Under the pieces are notes generated by a model that saw nothing but the letters and a program-made list of their open reading frames with translations, did not search any database and had not been told where the DNA came from. A program made the position numbers and the translations under genes. Positions 7,600-13,705 of a DNA stretch of 13,705 nucleotides are shown piece after piece. This DNA comes from Actinomyces sp. ICM47 (GTDB lineage Bacteria > Actinomycetota > Actinomycetes > Actinomycetales > Actinomycetaceae), in assembly GCF_000278725.1 (NCBI RefSeq), contig NZ_ALCA01000019.1, positions 1 to 13,705 on the forward strand, written 5' to 3'. Position 1 is the stretch's first letter. Every line of letters starts with the position of its first letter.

Positions 7600-7629
7600 G
7601 TGGGCACCCCGTTGTGGTGCGGCACCCAC
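7600..7629. repeat. Hairpin-forming inverted repeat
   Basis: GTGGG (7600-7604) can pair with CCCAC (7625-7629), with an inner CACC/GGTG pairing across a CCGTTGT loop and a bulge. It lies just after the surface-protein relic, so it could be that gene's old terminator. There is no T-run. Confidence 0.3.
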
Positions 7630-7660
7630 GGACGATACCGCCGGGCCGCGCACATACAAC

Positions 7661-7688
7661 GCGGTCGGGCTGCGTGCAGCCCGACCGC
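7661..7688 (-). terminator. Strong hairpin terminator after nrdF
   Basis: A perfect inverted repeat: 13-nt arms GCGGTCGGGCTGC and GCAGCCCGACCGC separated by 2 nt, so in practice an 11-bp stem with a 6-nt loop. It starts 12 nt after the nrdF stop on the minus strand. The bases after it are GTTGTATG, not a run of T, which is common for terminators of high-GC actinobacteria. Confidence 0.8.
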
Positions 7689-7700
7689 GAGTCGGCAGGA

Positions 7701-8753
<1,053 letters not shown>

Positions 8754-8838
8754 TCAAGCCCCGGCCGATTCTCGTAGACAAACTCACGGACGCGCATGGG
8801 TCTTCGTGGACACGCCCACGAGACGCCGGGCGGAGCGG

Positions 8839-8852
8839 TATCGTATCGGCCA
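8839..8852 (+). promoter_or_regulatory. Candidate leaderless promoter: -10 TATCGT, 7 nt before ATG
   Basis: TATCGT (8839-8844) fits the actinobacterial TAnnnT -10 element and ends 7 nt before the ATG at 8852, so transcription would begin at or next to the start codon. There is no good Shine-Dalgarno close to this ATG and no clear -35. Confidence 0.4.
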
Positions 8853-9347
8853 TGACGACGCCCACCTTCGCTGACGCTGAGGCCGCGATTGCCGCCCGCG
8901 ACTACCGGGCGGCCCTGAGCATCCTCGAAGCTCTCGACGTGGTCGGCGAGGACGCCTGTTACCGGCGCGACATTCAGGCCGCCGCCTGTGCCGACCGCCT
9001 ACCGCACCATGCTGCGCCGCGTGCGCACCGTGCTGACCAATGCCTGGAAGGGTGCCGCCATCGCCGCCCTGTGCTGCGGACTCTTCTACCTGTTCGTCGC
9101 CCGTGGAGTCTTTCCCGGTGCCCGATGGGGGGTCTTCCTGCTGTACGTCGCCGCCATCGTCAGCGTCTACTTCTACGTGGGTCACCAAATCGCCGCGTTC
9201 AATCGGACCCTGCCGCGAGGCGTGCGCCTGACCTTCATGCGCTTGTGCACCCGATTCACCGAGCTGGGTGGCCGCGTCTTCCTCTTCATGCGCGTCTCCC
9301 TCATCTCCGGCTTCTTCCTCATAGCTTTCATGAACGGCATCGGGTAA
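8852..9347 (+). pseudogene. Frame-broken TPR/membrane protein gene
   Basis: The first frame, from the ATG at 8852, encodes a TPR-like helix pair (FADAEAAIAARDYRAALSIL and onward) for about 45 codons. It then turns into Arg/His/Pro-rich nonsense that ends at 9379. At about 8990 the plausible coding frame moves by +1: from a GTG at 8988 to the TAA at 9347 it gives about 119 residues with three membrane segments (AALCCGLFYLFVA; FLLYVAAIVSVYFYV; VSLISGFFLIAFM). That GTG has no Shine-Dalgarno. TPR followed by a membrane domain is also the layout of the gene at 10831-11910, where about 210 residues precede the helices. So here the middle TPRs seem to be missing as well as the frame. GCCTGT occurs at 8954 and again at 8984, which could have fostered a deletion. 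Alternatives: a real short membrane protein from 8988, or a sequencing error. Confidence 0.55.
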
Positions 9348-9392
9348 GCCGCCCGCCGTCGCATTCGGGGCGGAGATGAGGCAAGCAACCGG

Positions 9393-9406
9393 TAGGCTTG
9401 CGGGCA
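9393..9406 (+). promoter_or_regulatory. Candidate leaderless promoter: -10 TAGGCT, 7 nt before ATG
   Basis: TAGGCT (9393-9398) followed by exactly 7 nt and then the ATG at 9406, the same spacing as before the gene at 8852. No Shine-Dalgarno precedes this ATG. It supports 9406 rather than the in-frame ATG at 9376 as the start. Confidence 0.45.
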
Positions 9407-10791
9407 TGACCAATCCCCTCATTGACTCCCTCACGGCCGTCGTCGCCGAGCGACCTGGGGACACACCTCTGCGCCTGCACCTCGCCGAACTTCTGATCGC
9501 CGACGGGCGAGGTGCCGACGCCGTCCCCCACCTCGGTATCGTCCTCGCGTCCGAGCCGACCAACGAACGCGCCACCGCCCTCATGCGCGCCGCACTCGGT
9601 GTGCCCGCCCCCGGTCACGAGGCCGTGGCACCCTCCGCTGCTCCCGCGCCGACTGCGCCCACCACCGCTGCGCCCACACCCGCTTCACTCGCACCCGCTT
9701 CACCCGAGCCGAGCGTGCCCACGCAGGCCACCCAGGCCTCGGGCAGGAAACCCGAAGAGGCGACCCCGGCCTCGTCGAACAAGCCAACCCGGGAAAGCGA
9801 GACCCAACGCTTCGACTGGCGCAGCGCCGAGGAACAGGTCGGCGGCCCCGCGCCCGCCTTCGTCAACGGTGCCGAACCCGTCTACAACGAGGCACCGCCC
9901 GCCGCCGAGGACGTGTGGGATGTCGAAACCGCCACCTCCACCCTGGCCGACGTCGGCGGCATGCAAGACGTCAAAGACCGCCTCAACATGGCCTTCCTGG
10001 CACCCCTGCGCAACCCCGAACTCCGCAGGCTCTACGGCAAGAGCCTCAAGGGCGGACTCATGCTCTACGGCCCCCCGGGATGCGGCAAAACTTACATCGC
10101 GCGTGCGCTCGCAGGCGAGATCGGTGCGTCCTTCATCAACGTCACCCTCACCGACATCCTCGACCAGTTCATCGGCAACTCCGAAGCGAACCTCCACTCC
10201 CTGTTCGTCACCGCCCGCAGGCACGCGCCCGTCGTCCTCTTCCTCGACGAGATCGACGCCATCGGGCAGAAGCGCAGCCAATCCACCAGCGCCGCGTGGC
10301 GAGGCGTCACCAACCAGCTCCTCATGGAAATGGACGGCATCGGTGCCGACAACGAAGGACTGTTCATTCTGGCCGCCACCAATACGCCGTGGGACGTCGA
10401 CCCCGCCCTGCGCAGGCCCGGGCGCTTCGACCGATCCGTCGCCGTCCTGCCGCCCGACGCGCCCGCGCGTCACTCGATCCTCTACCACTACCTGAAGGAC
10501 AGGCCCATGGAGGGGATCGACCTGGGTGTCCTCGTGCGCCAGACCAGCGGATTCACCGGCGCGGACCTGGCCCACCTGGTCGACAGCGCCGCCGAGTTCG
10601 CCATGATGGACTCCCTGCGCACCGGCACCGTCCGCATGATGACCATGCAGGACTTTACGAACGCCCTCAAGCAGGTGCGCCCCAGCGCGGGTCCGTGGTT
10701 CGCGTCGGCGCGCAATATCGTCGAATACGGCAACCGTGACGGCCAATACGACGACCTGGCCGCCTACATGAAGGCCAACAAGCTGCTGTGA
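9406..10791 (+). CDS. AAA+ ATPase with N-terminal TPR region (CDC48/FtsH-like AAA module)
   Basis: ATP-driven protein remodelling enzyme of unknown target. From the ATG at 9406 (461 residues) there is a TPR-like helical region (about 1-62), then an Ala/Pro/Thr-rich linker (about 65-150), then one classical AAA module (about 178-420). Walker A is GPPGCGKT (222-229), pore loop FIG (255-257), Walker B FLDEID (279-284, D281/E282), sensor 1 AATN (N326), arginine fingers in RRPGR (336-340), and the GFTGADL helix start (382-388). All catalytic elements look intact. The tail ends in a short conserved-looking stretch, YDDLAAYMKANKLL. An in-frame ATG at 9376 is less likely because GGAG abuts it with no spacing. 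It lies between a broken and an intact TPR membrane gene and is probably co-transcribed with the latter (39-nt gap). A TPR-adaptor plus unfoldase pair at the membrane is inferred; no substrate can be named. Confidence 0.9.
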   Translation: MTNPLIDSLTAVVAERPGDTPLRLHLAELLIADGRGADAVPHLGIVLASEPTNERATALMRAALGVPAPGHEAVAPSAAPAPTAPTTAAPTPASLAPASPEPSVPTQATQASGRKPEEATPASSNKPTRESETQRFDWRSAEEQVGGPAPAFVNGAEPVYNEAPPAAEDVWDVETATSTLADVGGMQDVKDRLNMAFLAPLRNPELRRLYGKSLKGGLMLYGPPGCGKTYIARALAGEIGASFINVTLTDILDQFIGNSEANLHSLFVTARRHAPVVLFLDEIDAIGQKRSQSTSAAWRGVTNQLLMEMDGIGADNEGLFILAATNTPWDVDPALRRPGRFDRSVAVLPPDAPARHSILYHYLKDRPMEGIDLGVLVRQTSGFTGADLAHLVDSAAEFAMMDSLRTGTVRMMTMQDFTNALKQVRPSAGPWFASARNIVEYGNRDGQYDDLAAYMKANKLL

Positions 10792-10820
10792 CCGCCCTTC
10801 CAGGTCTGCCCCTGCCGACG

Positions 10821-10826
10821 AAAGGA
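10821..10826 (+). promoter_or_regulatory. Ribosome binding site of the TPR membrane gene
   Basis: AAAGGA, 4 nt before the ATG at 10831, which fixes that start. Its presence contrasts with the two genes upstream, which have none. Confidence 0.7.
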
Positions 10827-10830
10827 CACG

Positions 10831-11910
10831 ATGTCAGGCGAAAGCTCCGCCCATGAGCAGATTAAACGCGCCCAGGCGCTCATCGACCTTGGGCGACAGG
10901 AACAGGCCGTCGAGCTCCTTGCCACGATCCCGCAGACGACCCCTCTTCTCGTTGCGGCCGTCAACTGTTTCCTCGCGTACGCCTTCGCGGGATTGGGCAA
11001 GAAGGACGAGGCGTACGCTTGCGCGCGGCGAGCCCTCGAAGCAGAACCCAACAACGACACCGCGCTGTTCTGGCTGGCCATCGTCGAGCCGGACGACGCG
11101 ACCGTCCTTCAGCACACGTCACGCCTGATCGAACTCGATCCCGACTGGGTTCCGTACCAGTCCCTTCACGCGATCAGCCTCTTGCGCAACGGTCGGAAAG
11201 AAGAAGCCGAAGCCGTCGCGCGTGAAGCCGCACGTCAAGCCCCGGAAGACGTCTACGTGCTGGGCAACCTCGGGGATGTCCTCCACGATAAGCGCTCCCC
11301 GGAAGCCGAACAGGTCTACGCGCGTATCCTCGAGATGGAACCCGACGACCTTCACGCGCGCAAGGCACTCGCGCGGATCAAGCAAAAGGACGAGGCCGAC
11401 GAGAGCGCCCGACTCTACACCGACATCCTCGCCACAGACCCCGACCAGGGCGGTGTTGCGCTCCAACTTAACTGGATGGTCTTCGGGAACATGCTCAGCG
11501 CGTGCGTGTACGTGTTCACTCGGTACGCTGTCGCGTGGCTCTTTGCCGGCCTGGTGTATGCGGTCGGCCTGCGCACGGTCGCCGTCGTGATCGGTCTGCT
11601 TGCTTCCCTCACCTTTGTGTCTCGCGTGGCCCGATCCTTCAGGTCGGACACCGCGAAGCTCGGCAAGGCCCTCGGGATGAGTCCCCGCGCAGCCTTCATC
11701 AGGATCTACGGAAAGCTCCCGGTCAGCTCGATCATGGCGACACTGGCCACCATCATGATGACCCTGCCTCCGCTCATCTGGGCGGTCTTGGCGCTCGTGG
11801 GGAGGGCCTCGTCGTGGTGGGCTGCCGTGGGTCTCCCGATTCTCATCATGGCCTGCGGCTGGGGCCTGGCACACGCAGCCGTCTGGGTCGTTCGGACGTA
11901 TCAGCGCTGA
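10831..11910 (+). CDS. TPR-repeat protein with C-terminal multi-spanning membrane domain
   Basis: The 359-residue product has no recognised enzyme domain. Residues about 8-205 are a solenoid of tetratricopeptide repeats. Typical consensus pieces are AYAFAGLGKKDEAYACARRALEAEPN (49-74, shown here in part by its pattern of small and hydrophobic residues), AVAREAARQAPED (128-140) and YARILEMEPDD (163-173). Four hydrophobic segments follow, at about 224-245, 247-265, 300-323 and 331-352, with a basic loop between the second and third. The tail is a short RTYQR. There is no signal peptide, so the TPR part should face the cytoplasm. The gene follows the AAA+ ATPase after 39 nt and is likely its operon partner; the TPR region would offer a docking surface at the membrane. 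The same architecture, broken, precedes the ATPase. Confidence 0.85.
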   Translation: MSGESSAHEQIKRAQALIDLGRQEQAVELLATIPQTTPLLVAAVNCFLAYAFAGLGKKDEAYACARRALEAEPNNDTALFWLAIVEPDDATVLQHTSRLIELDPDWVPYQSLHAISLLRNGRKEEAEAVAREAARQAPEDVYVLGNLGDVLHDKRSPEAEQVYARILEMEPDDLHARKALARIKQKDEADESARLYTDILATDPDQGGVALQLNWMVFGNMLSACVYVFTRYAVAWLFAGLVYAVGLRTVAVVIGLLASLTFVSRVARSFRSDTAKLGKALGMSPRAAFIRIYGKLPVSSIMATLATIMMTLPPLIWAVLALVGRASSWWAAVGLPILIMACGWGLAHAAVWVVRTYQR

Positions 11911-11962
11911 CGGGCACGCAGCACAGACCCTGCGCAAGACACACGCCCGCGCGACCGCGGAA

Positions 11963-11976
11963 CTCCGACACCGGAG
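11963..11976. terminator. Weak hairpin between convergent genes
   Basis: CTCCG-ACAC-CGGAG lies in the 129-nt gap between the plus-strand TPR gene and the minus-strand gene ending at 12040. It is placed where a bidirectional terminator would be expected. The stem is short and there is no T-run on either side. Confidence 0.3.
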
Positions 11977-12039
11977 CGCCGTCAGCCGCGCGGGTCGCAC
12001 ATTGCTCGCCCAGGCCTCGTACGGCCCGGCACCGCACGT

Positions 12040-12546
12040 CTACGCGCCGGTCGGACAGCTGCCCCGCCCCTCGCCAGCGAGCGTCGCCACGGTTGCAACC
12101 GCCTCCAGGGCCCCGAGAGCCAGCCCCTGCCTCGTGTGAGCGAGACGAACGCCCGCGGCGCGGCGGCGCTCACCGCGGCGGAACAGCCAACGCTCCACGG
12201 CCACCGTCACGACCGCCGACCCCAGCACCGCGCCCGCCAGGACAGCCAGCTCGCGCGGCTCCGCCTCCGTGACCCCATCGAGCGGGTCCTCGGTCTTTGC
12301 CTCCGAGCAATCCGTCTCATCGTCGTACGGGGGTAGCTCGTCTCCTTCGGGCATGAGCGACACCAACGACCAGCCCATCGCGCCGAGCAGACCCACCTTC
12401 ACGAGGCCGCGCAGCGGGCGCGAGCGCACAACATCGGGCAGCGCGTACCAGGCGATGGTCGCCCCCGTGCCGACCGCGAGGCCCGCGGCGCGCGTTGGCG
12501 TCATCGAGAGGTTCAGGGGGCAAGGGCAGGAGCAGGGCGAGGTCAT
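12040..12546 (-). CDS. Small hypothetical membrane protein
   Basis: Unrecognised family, 168 residues. The N-terminus holds an unusual Cys/Pro cluster, CSCPCP, at residues 4-9. Hydrophobic helices follow at about 19-37, 50-66 and 97-120, and perhaps a fourth near 137-152. Between the second and third lies an acidic stretch (LPPYDDETDCSEAKTEDP region, about 74-92) that is probably a loop. A basic stretch, RRGERRR, follows the third helix. The start at 12546 is chosen because AAAGGA lies 6 nt upstream; an inner ATG at 12504 would remove the Cys cluster and lacks a ribosome binding site, while the longer frame to 12600 begins with Pro-rich sequence. It follows the peptidase-like gene on the same strand after 59 nt, so the two may be co-transcribed. 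No function can be inferred. Confidence 0.7.
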   Translation of the reverse strand: MTSPCSCPCPLNLSMTPTRAAGLAVGTGATIAWYALPDVVRSRPLRGLVKVGLLGAMGWSLVSLMPEGDELPPYDDETDCSEAKTEDPLDGVTEAEPRELAVLAGAVLGSAVVTVAVERWLFRRGERRRAAGVRLAHTRQGLALGALEAVATVATLAGEGRGSCPTGA

Positions 12547-12552
12547 GGTCAG

Positions 12553-12558
12553 TCCTTT
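12553..12558 (-). promoter_or_regulatory. Ribosome binding site of the small membrane protein gene
   Basis: AAAGGA on the minus strand, 6 nt before the ATG at 12546. It decides between three possible in-frame starts. Confidence 0.6.
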
Positions 12559-12605
12559 CACAGAGCGTCGCTGAGCGGGTGGCGGGGGCGTCGAATGCAC
12601 GCGGG

Positions 12606-13705
12606 TCAGTCCGCGAGCAGGTCCAGCAGGTGAGAGACGACTTTTCCGCCCGAATAGGCGGATCCGTCGTGCTGGTACTCGTTCGTAATGTAGTGGTGGG
12701 CACCGATCAGGTCACCCGTGTCCAGGGATAGCTCGCGCGGCACGAACATGTCATCGTAGTACACGGCAGCGGCCACCGGCACCGTGTTCTCGGCCAGAAC
12801 GTCCGGCAGGTACACGGGGGTGGCCTGCGTCGTCGAGGCGAGGATCTCGGCGACGCCCTTCAGTGGTGCCAGGCCCGGGTCCTCGTCGAAGACGCGGCGC
12901 ATGAAGTGCTCGCCCGTCAGGTAGAACGGCTCGCTCTCGTCCAGCGGGTCCGCGTCCTTCGCGAAGCCCGGGATCTCCTCGGCCAGTCGATCTGCCGCCC
13001 ATGCCGTCGCCGTGCCCGCCAGAGACGGCGTTGCGCACGCGTAGATGTACTCCTGGAACACGCCGTAGATCGGCGCGACGTCCACCTGCGAGCCGATGGC
13101 TGCCAGGAACTGCGACGAGAGCCTGCGCTCGCCTCGAACCGACGTCCACGGACCCTCGAGCAGGTAGTGCAGCTGATCCGTGTTGCCCTGCCCGCCCAGC
13201 ATCATGCCGATCATGCGCAGGCGGGCGGGGGACAGGCGCTCACCCGTCGGCAGCGTCTCCTCCGTGTTCGCCAGATGCGCGCACAGCTCGCGCACCGTGC
13301 GCTCGTCCCCGGGGTGACGGCGAAAGTACGCGCGGTTGCGCGCTGCTGTGCGCTCATACGTCAGGCGATAGATGTCATCCACATGGACGAGGCCGGGCAG
13401 GCCTCCCGTGATCAGGCTAGCCTTCAGGCCCTGGGGAGCCAGCGACAGGTACGAGGTCGTGATAAAGCCGCCGAAAGACTGGCCGAGCGTCGTCCACGGG
13501 TCATCGCCGCACAGCTCGTGGCGCAGCGCCTCCGCGTCATACACGATCTGGTCCTGACGGAAGTAGCGCAGGTACGTGGCCTTCTCCTCGTCCGTGTCCA
13601 GGTGAGAGAGCGCCTGGGCGTCCATGCGGGTCGACTGGCCCGTGCCTCGTTGATCGAGGAGCACCACCCGGTAGTCCTGGAGGAGACGATTCATCCACCC
13701 GCCGG
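12606..13705 (-). CDS. Alpha/beta hydrolase, prolyl aminopeptidase (S33) type, N-terminus beyond window
   Basis: Probably removes N-terminal proline or similar residues from peptides in the cytoplasm. The frame is open to the right edge, so the first exposed ATG at 13694 is internal: it is preceded in frame by GGW and followed by a typical early core strand, YRVVLLDQRGTGQS. Counting from that Met, the nucleophile elbow is GQSFGG with Ser73. A likely acid is Asp314 or Asp315 in YYDDMFVP, and the likely base is His342 in EYQHDGSAY. Together these form an S33-style triad in the right order, with a helical cap between about 105 and 270. The missing N-terminal part should contain the GGPG oxyanion motif. 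About 362 visible residues make it larger than the small Pip enzymes (about 315) and nearer the larger S33 class. A general alpha/beta hydrolase with other substrates remains possible. Confidence 0.88.
   Translation of the reverse strand, partial: GGWMNRLLQDYRVVLLDQRGTGQSTRMDAQALSHLDTDEEKATYLRYFRQDQIVYDAEALRHELCGDDPWTTLGQSFGGFITTSYLSLAPQGLKASLITGGLPGLVHVDDIYRLTYERTAARNRAYFRRHPGDERTVRELCAHLANTEETLPTGERLSPARLRMIGMMLGGQGNTDQLHYLLEGPWTSVRGERRLSSQFLAAIGSQVDVAPIYGVFQEYIYACATPSLAGTATAWAADRLAEEIPGFAKDADPLDESEPFYLTGEHFMRRVFDEDPGLAPLKGVAEILASTTQATPVYLPDVLAENTVPVAAAVYYDDMFVPRELSLDTGDLIGAHHYITNEYQHDGSAYSGGKVVSHLLDLLAD

Noticed and set aside
7348..7659. Minus-strand frame of 103 codons opposite the surface-protein relic
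   Set aside because: Third codon positions are much less GC-rich than in the plus frame over the same bases, there is no ribosome binding site, and no family is recognisable.
9700..10746. Minus-strand frame of 348 codons
   Set aside because: Antisense to the AAA+ gene, which has every catalytic motif in the plus-strand frame; the minus product has none.

Overview
The window is high-G+C, densely coded actinobacterial DNA. The gene order FhaA, FhaB, PstP phosphatase, RodA, PbpA, Ser/Thr kinase is the classic actinobacterial signalling and cell-elongation cluster known from Mycobacterium and relatives. The class Ib NrdF, the very high GC at third codon positions and the general style of the proteins suggest an Actinomyces/Schaalia-type organism. 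That genus-level guess is inference; the phylum-level call is firm.

Layout. (1) 1-6854, minus strand: six genes read right to left as one operon (fhaA, fhaB, pstP, rodA, pbpA, pknA). They are separated by at most 4 nt or overlap. The kinase runs off the left edge of the window. The operon couples phospho-Thr sensing (FHA proteins), phosphatase and kinase control, and the SEDS polymerase plus transpeptidase pair that makes side-wall or polar peptidoglycan. (2) 6855-7660: a gene-poor stretch. It holds the upstream region of the operon, a compositionally lighter segment with a tandem heptamer, and on the plus strand what looks like the decayed remnant of a secreted surface protein (DUF11/SpaA-like repeat fragment plus a membrane-anchor tail). 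(3) 7661-8663, minus strand: a stand-alone nrdF (class Ib ribonucleotide reductase beta subunit) with a strong hairpin just after its stop. (4) 8852-11910, plus strand: a frame-broken TPR/membrane gene, a TPR-AAA+ ATPase and a TPR membrane protein, apparently a cassette. The first two have TAnnnT hexamers exactly 7 nt before their ATGs, which suggests leaderless transcripts. (5) 12040-13705, minus strand: a small multi-spanning membrane protein of unknown function, downstream of an alpha/beta-hydrolase of the prolyl aminopeptidase (S33) type. The hydrolase is cut by the right edge of the window.

The best candidates for something under-described are the TPR/AAA+/TPR-membrane cassette at 8852-11910 with its broken first member, and the repeated motif in the kinase linker. 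The rest of the operon and nrdF are familiar genes.
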